Numbered from the stretch's first letter, positions 16,977 through 25,195 are shown. The stretch: 64,000 bases of DNA from Frigoribacterium endophyticum (GCF_011759585.1 NZ_JAAOYV010000002.1:119416-183415); one strand, 5' to 3'. Numbers and translations are program-made. The notes: generated by a model from the letters alone, not told the origin.

Positions 16977-17897
16977 TCACTCTGCTGCGTCGAGCTCGGC
17001 GCACCTGCCCGCGTGTCGGGCCGCCAGGACGTAGCCGCCGAGAGGCACCGGCCCCTCGGGCTTGGTCCCGTCCCGAGGAAGGACACCGGCTGAGCGACGG
17101 GCCGCGGCCACCGCACGGTCTCGGTCGACACGCAACGCACGGCCCTCGGGCGAACGGACCGGCATCAGTTCTGTGAGGCGGTACACGGCACGTTCATGCT
17201 CGACCTCGAGTCCGGACCGTGCCGCGGCGACCCGAGCCGTCGCACCCCCGGTCACCGCGAAGCGGCGCCGGTCTGCCCTCACCCACACGGCGAGCGCCAC
17301 ACCAGCGAGCACGAGGAGCAGCAGCGACCACGCCCCGAGCCACGGCGCGACACGCTCGTTGACGGCCGTCGACTCGTCGAACACCGCGAGGACCGCTGCT
17401 GGCGTCGAGGACACGGCGGCCATGCCGAGGAGGTGAGGCGGCCGAGCCCCACCCGCGCACACGACCCCGACGACAGCGGCGAGCAACGCCACCGCGGCCC
17501 ACACGACAGCGACGACGTCGAGCCGATCCGGCACGGCAGCCGTGATGTTGGACATCGGGACACCCCGCGGAATGCCCTTGCCACCGGCCATGTTCTGAAA
17601 CACCAGGAACGAGGCGAGGAAGGAAAGCACCCCAGGAAGCCCCCGGACGCTCATGCGGCGCCTAGGACGCACCTCGCTGGCTCTCGTCACGTCCCCCGAT
17701 CTGCGTCGCTGATCTACGAGCCGCGACGCTGAGGTCTCGTACTCAGCGAGCACTCCCCCGACGCGACGGAGGAGCTCAGGGTGCTTCTCGAGAACGAGCC
17801 GCTCTGCATCCGCGGAGGCGGTGAGCACGCCGGCCGTCCTCGATCTCCGAGGCGGCGGCGACTCCATGGGCACGGTCATGCGCCCATCATCCGGCAC
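16977..17897 (-). CDS. Four-helix membrane protein, 306 aa
   Basis: The first ~90 residues are soluble and charged (a helix with EKHPELLRRVGGVLAEYETSAS), then hydrophobic segments follow at about 85-102, 128-148, 152-175 and 187-208, then a ~95-residue cytoplasmic tail rich in Arg/Ala. Start is ATG 17897 or ATG 17879. It is the only gene between R3 and R4. No family is recognised. Confidence 0.6.
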   Translation of the reverse strand: MPDDGRMTVPMESPPPRRSRTAGVLTASADAERLVLEKHPELLRRVGGVLAEYETSASRLVDQRRRSGDVTRASEVRPRRRMSVRGLPGVLSFLASFLVFQNMAGGKGIPRGVPMSNITAAVPDRLDVVAVVWAAVALLAAVVGVVCAGGARPPHLLGMAAVSSTPAAVLAVFDESTAVNERVAPWLGAWSLLLLVLAGVALAVWVRADRRRFAVTGGATARVAAARSGLEVEHERAVYRLTELMPVRSPEGRALRVDRDRAVAAARRSAGVLPRDGTKPEGPVPLGGYVLAARHAGRCAELDAAE

Positions 17898-17951
17898 CGA
17901 CGCCGACCCTCACGACGTCGCCGCCGGTCCTTCGCCCAGCCTCGCGGCAGA

Positions 17952-17967
17952 GGATCGCCTATCGGGC
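17952..17967 (+). repeat. Array repeat R4
   Basis: GGATCGCCTATCGGGC. Positions 8-10 (CTA) form the TAG stop of the small leftward gene at 17959. Confidence 0.85.
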
Positions 17968-18105
17968 CGGGGACCTGCGGAACCACACGGTCGGGACCTG
18001 CCGCTCACCGTCCACGACCTCGCGAAGCGCCTCAGCCACCAGAGACGGCCACTTGGTTTCCTGGTCCGCCGATACCGCCAGGGTCTGGCCTGCGATCATC
18101 ATCAC
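17959..18105 (-). CDS. Possible small protein, 48 aa
   Basis: A short frame with a good ribosome-binding site (GGAGGGG, about seven bases before GTG 18105; ATG 18102 and ATG 18099 follow in frame). It encodes about 48 residues: MMIAGQTLAVSADQETKWPS, then a helix (LVAEALREVVDG) and a basic end. The stop is supplied by R4. It could be a genuine small cassette gene or the remnant of a larger one. Confidence 0.4.
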   Translation of the reverse strand: MMMIAGQTLAVSADQETKWPSLVAEALREVVDGERQVPTVWFRRSPAR

Positions 18106-18157
18106 CCTCACCCCTCCATCCTGCTCTCGGCTCCGGCCCCGTCCGATCTCGGTTGAA

Positions 18158-18174
18158 GAGACGCCCCTCAGGGT
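18158..18174 (+). repeat. Degenerate array repeat copy between R4 and R5
   Basis: The segment reads CGCCCCTCAGGGT in its core, matching R9 (ATCCCCTCACGGGT) apart from the start and one missing C. It sits exactly where a boundary is expected between the small gene at 17959 and the SDR gene at 18186. Confidence 0.4.
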
Positions 18175-18185
18175 GTGGCCTTCAA

Positions 18186-18851
18186 TCAGAACTCCGCGGA
18201 GAAACCGCCGTCGGCACGCAGGAGCTGCCCGCTGATCCAACGTCCTTCGTCCGACAGCAGGAACGCGGTGATGCCGGCGATGTCGCGGGGTGTCCCTGGC
18301 CGTCCCAATGGGTGGCACGCCGTCATCGCGTCCCGTGCTTCGTCATCCATCCATCCCGTGTCGATCGGTCCTGGGTTCACGACGTTCGCGGAGATGCCCT
18401 TCGGGCCGAGCTCGCGGGCGGCAGAGATGACGATGCGGTCGAGAGCGCCCTTGGAGGCGCCGTAGGCCAGGTTGCCGGTGGTGTGGTCGCTCGTGAACGC
18501 GACGACAGCTCCACCGCCGGCGTCGACGTGACGGGCGAACGCGGCGATCAGGAGCAGCGATGCGCGGGCGTTGACCGCGACGTGCTGGTCGAAGGCCTCC
18601 GCGGTGGTGTCCAGCACGCCGGACTCGACGCCGTGCGCATGGCTGAGAACGAGTCCGCCGATCGTTCCGCGCTCGCTCGTAACTTGCTCTATGAGAGCGA
18701 TCGGGGCGGTCGGGCTCGAGAGGTCGCAGGGGTAATCACCCGTGTCGAGGTCGCTGGTGACGACCTCCCACCCATCGGCTTCGAGCCGAGGGACGATGCC
18801 CGCAGCGATGCTGTTCGAACGCGCGGCTCCGGTGACGAGAGCAAGAGGCAT
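18186..18851 (-). CDS. Short-chain dehydrogenase/reductase
   Basis: 221 residues of SDR fold. The cofactor loop is the atypical TGAARSNSIAAGI, the catalytic YxxxK is YGASK, and the C terminus has NVVNPGPIDTGW and the usual GQLLRADGG ending. The first glycine loop resembles the enoyl-ACP-reductase-like SDRs more than the classical TGxxxGIG group. ATG 18851 is the start. It is alone in its unit, with 318 non-coding bases upstream. Confidence 0.78.
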   Translation of the reverse strand: MPLALVTGAARSNSIAAGIVPRLEADGWEVVTSDLDTGDYPCDLSSPTAPIALIEQVTSERGTIGGLVLSHAHGVESGVLDTTAEAFDQHVAVNARASLLLIAAFARHVDAGGGAVVAFTSDHTTGNLAYGASKGALDRIVISAARELGPKGISANVVNPGPIDTGWMDDEARDAMTACHPLGRPGTPRDIAGITAFLLSDEGRWISGQLLRADGGFSAEF

Positions 18852-19169
18852 GCCCCGACCCTAGGGCAGCGGTCGATTCGTTGAGCAAAAGCCAGTCTGG
18901 GTAGGACCCTCGACTCGCGTAGGCGTGTCCGACAGATGATCGGTCACCGATCAACGGTGGAGGCCAGCCACCCTCCCGCAGCTACGGGGCGCCAGCTGTC
19001 CCGATGGGTCAGTCCGAAACTGATCTCGGTGAACGATCCCCTAGTGGGCAGGCTGCGGAAGCGGGTTAGCATCGCCCCTTGCCCGCAGATGGGCAGGGAA
19101 CAGCCGACACCGTTATCGCCTCAACAGACCACCGTCTGAGTAAGGCTGAGGGGCGCATAAGCTCAACGC
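18852..19169. other. Gene-free stretch of 318 bases
   Basis: It holds repeat R5 and the upstream regions of the SDR gene and of the small membrane protein at 19170. A short inverted repeat GATCGGTCACCGATC lies at 18939-18953 (GATCGGT/ACCGATC) and may be an operator. No supported reading frame is present. Confidence 0.5.
19034..19049 (+). repeat. Array repeat R5
   Basis: CGATCCCCTAGTGGGC, two differences from consensus. It separates the SDR unit from the 403-bp unit holding the 69-residue membrane protein. Confidence 0.82.
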
Positions 19170-19379
19170 ATGTCGGGGACCGATCCAATTCTTCTTGCTC
19201 TCGTTGCAGGGGCTGTGATCGGTCTCCTCCTCGGCGTGGTGGGGCTTGTGAAGACCGTCCGTCACCATGGATGGGGCAAGCAGACGTGGGCACCTCCCGC
19301 GAAGCCTTGGCTCGGCGCAAGTGCAGTCGTGCTCATCATGACCTTGGGCTGCGGCGTCCTCTGGGCTGCGTCGAGCTAG
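19170..19379 (+). CDS. Small two-helix membrane protein, 69 aa
   Basis: Hydrophobic segments at about residues 7-28 and 48-67 flank a basic loop with two histidines (VKTVRHHGWGKQTWAPPAKP). ATG 19170. It is the sole gene between R5 and R6, in one of the smallest units of the array. No family is recognised. Confidence 0.6.
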   Translation: MSGTDPILLALVAGAVIGLLLGVVGLVKTVRHHGWGKQTWAPPAKPWLGASAVVLIMTLGCGVLWAASS

Positions 19380-19436
19380 CTCATCGAGGTTGCTCTGTCA
19401 CCCACGGTGCGAGTACCGACTGTGGCGTCCAGTTGT

Positions 19437-19452
19437 CGATCGTCTATCGGGC
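19437..19452 (+). repeat. Array repeat R6
   Basis: CGATCGTCTATCGGGC, differing from consensus only at positions 6-7. It lies 57 bases past the end of the 69-residue gene and 31 before the stop of the acetyltransferase. Confidence 0.87.
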
Positions 19453-19483
19453 AGGAAGCGGGCGTGCAAGTCGGCTGCCGCCG

Positions 19484-19954
19484 TCAGAGACCCCGTGTCA
19501 TCGTGAGCTCATCCCCGGAGCTGGCTGCGACGGCGAATCCGTTCCTCTCGTAGGTGCGCCGGGCGGGCTCGTTCTGGGCCATGACCGACAGCTTGAGGCC
19601 CGGTGCCCCCGCGGCTGCTGCCCACGTTGCGACGGCGTCGATGAGCAAGGTCGCCACTCCTCTTCCTCGTGCGGCGGGGTCCACCCACATGGAGATGAGT
19701 TCTGCGCCAGCACCGGGCCGTGCTGACGGCGTTCCGGTCACCATGCCGATCGGACTGCCCATTCCTCCATCAAGGGCTACGAGGTCGATCGCCCCTGGGA
19801 TAGAGAGGCGCTCGCGCCATCGGCTCTCATCAGCATCGATCCAGTCGGCCAACCGAGAGCCGAAAGCATCCGGGGCCTCAGTCAGCGCCGCGAGCCTCAA
19901 GGAGCGCCAGACTCTCCAGTCGTCGGACGACAGGGGGATCAGCGTGACTGTCAT
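19484..19954 (-). CDS. GNAT-family N-acetyltransferase
   Basis: 156 residues from ATG 19954. The core strand is ELISMWVDPAARGRGVA with the acetyl-CoA loop RGRGVA, followed by helix TLLIDAVATWAAAAG and the final LSVMAQNEPARRTYERNGF. The N terminus (SSDDWRVWRSLRLAALTEAPDAFGS) is typical of the group near RimI-like and drug-modifying GNATs. Acetyltransferases are common cargo of cassette arrays. Sole gene between R6 and R7. Confidence 0.82.
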   Translation of the reverse strand: MTVTLIPLSSDDWRVWRSLRLAALTEAPDAFGSRLADWIDADESRWRERLSIPGAIDLVALDGGMGSPIGMVTGTPSARPGAGAELISMWVDPAARGRGVATLLIDAVATWAAAAGAPGLKLSVMAQNEPARRTYERNGFAVAASSGDELTMTRGL

Positions 19955-19977
19955 TCGTTCACGGTAGCGATCGGGCA

Positions 19978-19993
19978 CGATCGTCTAGCGGGC
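19978..19993 (+). repeat. Array repeat R7
   Basis: CGATCGTCTAGCGGGC. It lies 23 bases upstream of the acetyltransferase start and 5 bases before the stop codon of the MarR gene. Confidence 0.87.
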
Positions 19994-19998
19994 ATGTA

Positions 19999-20463
19999 TC
20001 AGTAAGCGTCGCCCACGCCCGGTGATTTCTCCGCGCCCTCGATGACAGCGAGCAGCAGTGCGTTGAGCTGCGCGCTCCGTGACGCGTCCAGCCCGAACAT
20101 GCTGAGGTCGTTCGTCGCCAAGGCCACCTGCTGCACCGCGCCCAGCACGGCCTGGCCGGCCGGCGTGATCGCGGCTGGGTTCCTCCGGCCGCGGGCGCGA
20201 ACGCCCACCCGGCGGACGAGACCGCGACGCTCCATCCCGTCGAGCACATCCGACATGCTCTGCGGGCGAACGAAGACGGCCCGAGCGATCTCCGCCGACG
20301 TGAGCTCAGCACCGTCCGCCAGGCACGACAGCACACCGAACTGCACGAGGCTGACGTCGTGCTCCGCCATCCCCGCCGTGATCTGGGATCCGATGATGCG
20401 CGCGACCTTCACCGCGTTCCAGCCCAGCACGGGCTCGAGCCCGCGACCTCCATCGTCACTCAT
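19999..20463 (-). CDS. MarR-family transcriptional regulator
   Basis: 154 residues from ATG 20463, which has GAGGAGG upstream. The winged helix is visible as LVQFGVLSCLADGAELTSAEIARAVFVRPQSMSDVL, DGMERRGLVRRVGVRARGRR (wing), then a dimerisation helix. There is no conserved Cys, so a phenolic-type ligand is more likely than an oxidant. It is divergent from a cyclase-family hydrolase; a perfect 16-bp palindrome between them is the likely operator. Confidence 0.83.
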   Translation of the reverse strand: MSDDGGRGLEPVLGWNAVKVARIIGSQITAGMAEHDVSLVQFGVLSCLADGAELTSAEIARAVFVRPQSMSDVLDGMERRGLVRRVGVRARGRRNPAAITPAGQAVLGAVQQVALATNDLSMFGLDASRSAQLNALLLAVIEGAEKSPGVGDAY

Positions 20464-20490
20464 ATGTGCCTCCTCGTCGCCCACCTAGAT

Positions 20491-20530
20491 AAACAGGATC
20501 CTGTTTTAAGGCTATGGTGCAGGAACCTGC
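20491..20530. promoter_or_regulatory. Probable MarR operator pair
   Basis: A perfect palindrome AAACAGGATCCTGTTT at 20491-20506 is followed by a second, related inverted repeat GCAGGAACCTGC at 20519-20530, 26 bp centre to centre. Both have a CAGG-N2-CCTG core. They lie in the gap between the divergent MarR and cyclase genes, where MarR-family dimers usually bind. Confidence 0.65.
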
Positions 20531-20601
20531 TTCTCATGGCCTCCTTGCAGTTTGCACCACCCATCCGCGCGACACCGAACCGACATGACAGGACAGGCAC
20601 C

Positions 20602-21477
20602 ATGACGACACCCGCACTCCCCGACGACCGAGGCCGCTGGGGCGCCGATGACGAACTCGGCACGCTGAACCTGATCGACGACGCCGCGAGGGCCCGCGCC
20701 GCTGAAGAGGTGCGGGTCGGCCGGAGCGTGTCGCTCGCGCACCCGGTCGAACCCGCCTCGATGCTCGGCGGACCGTTCGCTCCCCCGGCACCGCCGTCGC
20801 CCCCCGTGCAGCAGGCGCTGCTCTACACGGGCACGCCGCCCATGGGGATGTCCGAAGTCCTCGTCGTGACGCCGCATCACCCGGCGCTGACGCACATCGA
20901 TGCTTTCGCCCACATGCCGATCGACGGCACCGTGTACCCGGGTCGCCCCCTCGAGGAGACCGTCACGGCCGGAGGCGTCGTGCACGGTTCCACGACCGCC
21001 TTCGCCGCGGGGATCACGACGCGGGGAGTCCTGCTCGACCTGGCACCGGGGGGGCGGCTGCCATCTGCGCACCCCGTCACCGCGGCAGATCTCGACGCGG
21101 CCGAGGCGAGGGCCGGGGTCGAGGTGCTGCCCGGTGACGCCGTGGTGGTCCGGAGCGGCTGGGGCTTCAGCTGGGACGCCGAGACCCAGGCGCCGGGCAT
21201 GACCGTCGACGCAGTGACGTGGATGCACCACCGTGGCGTCTCGCTCTACGCCGGCGACGTCAGCGACTCGTTCCCGCCGAGCGACCCGGACATGCCCATG
21301 CCGATGCACATGGTCGGACTGGCCCGCCTGGGCATGCACCTGGTCGACAGCGTCGCCACCGACGACCTCGCCGCGACCTGCGCCGAGCTCGGCCGACACG
21401 CTTTCCTGCTCAGCATCGCCCCGCCACGCCTCCACGGCCTCACCGGCGTGCCCGTGAACCCCCAAGCCATCTTCTAG
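20602..21477 (+). CDS. Cyclase-family metal-dependent hydrolase
   Basis: 291 residues from ATG 20602 (AGG a few bases upstream). The metal site is seen in THIDAFAHM, a variant of HxGTHxDxxxH, and further blocks are WGADDELGTLNLI at the N terminus and AGDVSDSFPPSDPDMPMPMHM. The family includes kynurenine formamidase and isatin hydrolase; the long GTLNLI N terminus is typical of the isatin-hydrolase-like branch. Controlled probably by the divergent MarR. Unit R7-R8. Confidence 0.82.
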   Translation: MTTPALPDDRGRWGADDELGTLNLIDDAARARAAEEVRVGRSVSLAHPVEPASMLGGPFAPPAPPSPPVQQALLYTGTPPMGMSEVLVVTPHHPALTHIDAFAHMPIDGTVYPGRPLEETVTAGGVVHGSTTAFAAGITTRGVLLDLAPGGRLPSAHPVTAADLDAAEARAGVEVLPGDAVVVRSGWGFSWDAETQAPGMTVDAVTWMHHRGVSLYAGDVSDSFPPSDPDMPMPMHMVGLARLGMHLVDSVATDDLAATCAELGRHAFLLSIAPPRLHGLTGVPVNPQAIF

Positions 21478-21509
21478 ACCGACACCACGGCCGTGCGGAT
21501 CGCAATGAT

Positions 21510-21525
21510 CGATCCCCTATCGGAC
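21510..21525 (+). repeat. Array repeat R8
   Basis: CGATCCCCTATCGGAC, one difference from consensus (position 15). It lies between the converging cyclase and monooxygenase genes. Confidence 0.87.
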
Positions 21526-21574
21526 GCCGCGTCGCTGGTGGACATGGAGTTCTCCTACGTGGGGTGATCGTTGC

Positions 21575-22702
21575 TCAGCGCCCGAGCAGCATGTTGTTGC
21601 GGGACCGGATCTGTTCGTCGGTAGCGGGGAAGTAGCTGCTGACGCCGAAGTGTTCGGCGTTGTGCTGGATCTCCTCGACTGTCGGTTGGAGTGCGCGTTC
21701 GTACTCGACGAACGCCTGCTTGACGTCGCCGTAAGCGGCTCGGAAGGCGTCGTAGAGGGCGGTGGCGCCGATGATGGCGAGCGATCCGCCCATGCCCGCG
21801 GCAGGTGATGCGCAGTAGCCGGCGTCACCGACGAGCGCGATGCGTCCGGACGTCCACGCCGGCATCTTGATCTGACTGAGCTTGTCGAAGTAGAAGGTGT
21901 CGACGTTGACCGCCTCGTCGACGTGGTCCGAGAACGGTGCGCCAGCCTGCAGCAGGTGCTCGCGGAGGATGCGCTTCTGCTGGTCGACGTCGTGGTGGTC
22001 GTACGGGATTTCCTGCTCGGATCGGAAGCCGAGCACGAGGTCGGTCGTGGTGTCGTAGGAGTTCACCAGCATCGTTACGCCGGGCGCGTTAGTGATCTGG
22101 GTCGTCTGCTGGTCGATGATGAGGTGGTCGAGGGTGGCGACGGAGAAGTACGTCTGCAGGAAGTGGGTGTGGAGTGCTTCCTGACCGAAGCGCAGTCGCC
22201 GCACCGTGGAGTGGTTGCCGTCGCACCCGAACACCATCGAGAAGTCCCGCTCTGTGCCATCGCGGAAGACCACGTGAACACTGTCCTCGTCGGGCTCGGT
22301 CAACGACTCGATGGAGTTGCCCCACAGCATCTCGACCTCCCCCTCCGTCGCGGCGGCGAGGATGTCCAGCAGATCGTCTCGGTGGATCTCGTAGCCGTCG
22401 CCGACCGAGTCGTCCGTGGGCGGTTCTGGGTCCATCCGCGCGATGAGCTCTCCCTCCGGCGTCGTGAACTCGGTCACGCGGGGAGCAAGCGCCTTCGCTT
22501 GGATCTCCTCAAGCACGCCCATCCGTTCGACGATCGCGATGGTGTCCTCGCGGATGTCGACGGGGGTGCCGCCGCGCTTCAGTCCGGATCCGATCTCGAC
22601 GATCGTGACCTCGTAGCCGAGCCGACGCATCCACAGTGCTGTCGCGAGACCCGCGAAGCTCGCTCCCGAGATCAACACCTGTTCCTGCGTGCGCGTGTTC
22701 AT
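21575..22702 (-). CDS. FAD-dependent monooxygenase
   Basis: 375 residues of the PHBH/TetX-like class A flavin monooxygenases. The FAD-binding Rossmann motif is VLISGASFAGLATALWMRR, where the first glycine position is relaxed. The DG motif is FGCDGNHSTVRRL and the GD motif is GRIALVGDAGYCASPAAGMGG. Substrate unknown; relatives hydroxylate aromatics or tetracyclines. It is divergent from a TetR regulator with an inverted-repeat operator between, so it is probably ligand-induced. Unit R8-R9. Confidence 0.85.
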   Translation of the reverse strand: MNTRTQEQVLISGASFAGLATALWMRRLGYEVTIVEIGSGLKRGGTPVDIREDTIAIVERMGVLEEIQAKALAPRVTEFTTPEGELIARMDPEPPTDDSVGDGYEIHRDDLLDILAAATEGEVEMLWGNSIESLTEPDEDSVHVVFRDGTERDFSMVFGCDGNHSTVRRLRFGQEALHTHFLQTYFSVATLDHLIIDQQTTQITNAPGVTMLVNSYDTTTDLVLGFRSEQEIPYDHHDVDQQKRILREHLLQAGAPFSDHVDEAVNVDTFYFDKLSQIKMPAWTSGRIALVGDAGYCASPAAGMGGSLAIIGATALYDAFRAAYGDVKQAFVEYERALQPTVEEIQHNAEHFGVSSYFPATDEQIRSRNNMLLGR

Positions 22703-22738
22703 CGATCATCCTCGTTTCCCGGCTCCCACCGAACTTAT

Positions 22739-22790
22739 AGTGACCCAAACATCCTGGTGAGGCCGACCGTAGCAGAAACTTTGGGTCACT
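22739..22790. promoter_or_regulatory. Probable TetR operator half-sites
   Basis: AGTGACCCAAA at 22739-22749 is repeated inverted as TTTGGGTCACT at 22780-22790, an exact 11-bp inverted repeat with a 30-bp spacer. It occupies the space between the monooxygenase and the regulator and would cover the promoters of both. Confidence 0.65.
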
Positions 22791-22815
22791 TTATTTTTCG
22801 TGGCAGACTCGTGGG

Positions 22816-23457
22816 ATGGAGCAAGCAAGCGCGGGTGCCAGATCAGGGCTCCGAGAACGTAAGAAGCGAGAGACCCGCGAGCGTCTGGGCGATGTGGCGG
22901 CTCGGCTCTTCGCGCAGCACGGGTACGACGAGGTGTCCATCGCGGACATCGCGGACGCCGCGGGCGTATCGGAGCCGACGGTCTACAACTACTTCCCGAC
23001 CAAGCCCGACCTCGTCTTCGACCGAGCAGACGAAGTGCTCGAGAAGATCAGGGGTGCGATCTCCCGGCGAGACCCCCAGCAGTCACCAGCCGATGCGATG
23101 CGCTCCCTCGTCCTCGAGGACATCGATCGGTACGTCGATGACGACGAGGGATTAGCCAAGGGCGAGTTCCCCGCGCAGTGTCGGCTCAGTGCGCTACTCC
23201 GACGCCGGGCCCTGGTGTTCTACGACGACGTCACGACCGCGGTGGCAGCGGAACTTGCCGGCACGGGACCGAACGCGATGTCCGAGCGGGCATACGCGGC
23301 CGCACTTGTCTCGGTGGTGCAGCAGACCACCGCGAGCATCGGCGACGCGGTCTTGTCGGATGCTCATCGGGGAGACACTCGCGAGCGTCTAGACGGCGCA
23401 GCCACGGCGACCCTTGACCACTTGTCGACCTGGTGGCACAGGGAGTACGCCACCTGA
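22816..23457 (+). CDS. TetR-family transcriptional regulator
   Basis: 213 residues from ATG 22816. The N-terminal HTH is clear: RLFAQHGYDEVSIADIADAA, then GVSEPTVYNYFPTKPDLVFD. The C-terminal ligand domain is of the common TetR_C type. It is divergent from the flavin monooxygenase and is likely to repress it and itself. The stop lies 16 bases before repeat R9. Confidence 0.87.
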   Translation: MEQASAGARSGLRERKKRETRERLGDVAARLFAQHGYDEVSIADIADAAGVSEPTVYNYFPTKPDLVFDRADEVLEKIRGAISRRDPQQSPADAMRSLVLEDIDRYVDDDEGLAKGEFPAQCRLSALLRRRALVFYDDVTTAVAAELAGTGPNAMSERAYAAALVSVVQQTTASIGDAVLSDAHRGDTRERLDGAATATLDHLSTWWHREYAT

Positions 23458-23472
23458 ACGCATCTCGATAGA

Positions 23473-23488
23473 CCATCCCCTCACGGGT
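23473..23488 (+). repeat. Array repeat R9
   Basis: CCATCCCCTCACGGGT, a weaker copy (differences at 2, 10, 11 and 16). A CGATAG motif lies just upstream (23467-23472), as also before R17. Confidence 0.7.
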
Positions 23489-23511
23489 CAGCCGGGTCAG
23501 GGGAACAACGC

Positions 23512-24122
23512 ATGAGCGCCACGCTGTTCGCGCGCAGGTTGGCCGAGTTATTCTCACGCGTGCGAACACGTCGACGGTTATCCCTTTTGGCTCTTCTCTT
23601 GGCTACCTGCGCAGCCGTGGCTGGGTGCACCTCATCGTCGGGAATCGAACAGCAGTGGGGTGACGACAAGGGATACATCTCAGCCGACCAGGTCGTGACC
23701 GAAATTGCCCCTGAAGACCGCGGCAACCCAATCGAATTCGACTCCGAACTCAGCGACGGCACGAAGATCACGGCGGCTGACTATCAAGGCAAGGTCGCCG
23801 TTCTCGCCGAATGGAAGCGGCGGATCTTCAAGCGGTGAGCGAGGACGTCGCCGATGATGCCGCGTTCCTTGGGGTCAACGTCAGGGACCAGCCCACCACC
23901 GCGGACGCATTCACCCAACGATTCGACGTCACCTACCCCACCGCCACCGACGTGAACACTGGAAGCGTCCAGCTCGCCTTCGCTGGCAAGACGGCCCCCA
24001 ACGCGACCCCTGCGACATTCGTCCTCGACGCCAAGGGACGCGTGAGCGCTCGAGTCCTCGGGTCCGTCGATCCTTCAATCCTCCGAGCACTCGTCACGAC
24101 CGCGGCCGCAACACCCGAGTGA
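23512..24122 (+). pseudogene. TlpA/ResA-like thioredoxin lipoprotein, inactivated
   Basis: The first part (23512-23838) gives a lipoprotein signal (lipobox VAGC, Cys39) and a TlpA-type N terminus up to QGKVAVLA. It then shifts frame and stops at 23838. The rest continues in another frame from 23811: EAADLQAVSEDVADDAAFLG, then NVRDQPTTADAFTQ and TPATFVLDAKGRVSARVLG. In intact TlpA proteins the segment between GKV and EAPDL carries WxxWCxPC. Here that segment is missing, so about a dozen codons including the redox CxxC were lost together with a frame change. The protein cannot work as a thiol oxidoreductase. Confidence 0.82.
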
Positions 24123-24183
24123 ACTAGGTGGCACCGGCCGACTCTGCCTTGCCGAGTGATAGGCCGAAAGGAAACCCCATAGC

Positions 24184-24199
24184 CGATCCCCTGACGGGA
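24184..24199 (+). repeat. Array repeat R10
   Basis: CGATCCCCTGACGGGA. It lies 61 bases past the end of the broken thioredoxin gene and 27 before the stop of the Imm5-like gene. Confidence 0.83.
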
Positions 24200-24226
24200 C
24201 GGGCTGGACAAGGTTGAGGTGGGAAG

Positions 24227-24763
24227 TCAGCTCGGCTCGGTGTCTCTCAGGGCGGCTTGCAGAGCGTGGATCGTGCTGCCAAGGGCACCAGCAGCCAGGA
24301 GCCCCGGACCAAGAGGGCCCGACGAGTCCTCTCCGAGAAGCGGCAGGGTTCGAAGCGCGGCCCGTACTGAGCGGCTCATATGCTGCACCTGCCACAGGAC
24401 CTCGGTCTCGCCTCGCTTCGGCGTCGCCAGCTCGGCCGCTTTCACCGCATAGGCGGCCGCGCCGAGAGCATGAGCGCCCATGTGCGCTACGCCAGCAGCC
24501 TGGCCCGCGGACCATGCAGCAGCCTTCCCCGCCGGGGAAGTCGCTGACTGCGCGGCCCGACCCGCGACGAAACGGCGCCGGATCTCTCCCGCCGCATCCA
24601 GCTCACCTCGCGAAAACGCTCGCGCTCGAGCAATCCCGTCCCGTGGTCGGTCGTCATCTGGAGCCTCAGCCTCGAAGAGAGGCAGGACCCTCTCAGCGCA
24701 GTCAGCAGCCCACGCTGCGACGAGACGGCGATCATCTTCGGACAGCGACTGCGGCGAGAGCAT
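24227..24763 (-). CDS. Imm5-like putative immunity protein
   Basis: 178 residues, all-helical and alanine-rich. The opening (VAAWAADCAERVLPLFEAEAPDDDRPRDGI) and the following RAFSRGEL, AAAWSAGQAAGVAHMGAHALGAAAYAVKA match the 'putative immunity protein' (Imm-5-like) family, whose members are predicted to neutralise polymorphic or contact-delivered toxins. No toxin gene is beside it, so this would be an orphan immunity gene. ATG 24763 start. Sole gene of the 609-bp unit R10-R11. Confidence 0.75.
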   Translation of the reverse strand: MLSPQSLSEDDRRLVAAWAADCAERVLPLFEAEAPDDDRPRDGIARARAFSRGELDAAGEIRRRFVAGRAAQSATSPAGKAAAWSAGQAAGVAHMGAHALGAAAYAVKAAELATPKRGETEVLWQVQHMSRSVRAALRTLPLLGEDSSGPLGPGLLAAGALGSTIHALQAALRDTEPS

Positions 24764-24792
24764 GCCAGCACTCTCGCAGACGGTTCGGTCGA

Positions 24793-24808
24793 CGATCCCC
24801 TATCGGGA
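24793..24808 (+). repeat. Array repeat R11
   Basis: CGATCCCCTATCGGGA, identical to consensus except the final base. It lies 29 bases upstream of the Imm5-like start and 32 before the next small gene. Confidence 0.9.
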
Positions 24809-24840
24809 CAGCGATCGCCGCTCTGCAGTTGACTGCCCTA

Positions 24841-24984
24841 ATGACGACCTTCATGGCGATGGGCATTCCAGTGAAGCCGTTCGGTGATCCGGGTCTTGTG
24901 GGCTGGACCGTCTTTGGCGCATGGGTCCTACTCATCATTGCTTTCTGGGTTCGTCACGTCCGCAACTCCAACCGGGACAAGTAA
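24841..24984 (+). CDS. Small one-helix membrane protein, 47 aa
   Basis: ATG 24841 begins a 47-residue frame: a short N terminus (MTTFMAMGIPVKPFGDPGLV), one hydrophobic helix (GWTVFGAWVLLIIAFWV) and a basic tail (RHVRNSNRDK), so N-out or N-in with positive inside. It is too short for family assignment but has a convincing membrane topology. ATG 24856 is an alternative start. Confidence 0.5.
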   Translation: MTTFMAMGIPVKPFGDPGLVGWTVFGAWVLLIIAFWVRHVRNSNRDK

Positions 24985-25195
24985 CAGCACCACGTCGACA
25001 ACTGCCCGGTTCTTGATGCCGCTAGCGTGCGTCTGTGCGGACCGACCTGATCGATCTCGGGCTCTCCCTGGCTCAGTGGTTCGCTGATCCTCGTCGCGCG
25101 TGGCGCCGCCGTCCCTGATCCATGGAGCTGCGCCAGGCGAACGGTCGTCAATCCGGCGCGATCACCGCCCCGAGAGAGCATGGGACGCTCATGTG

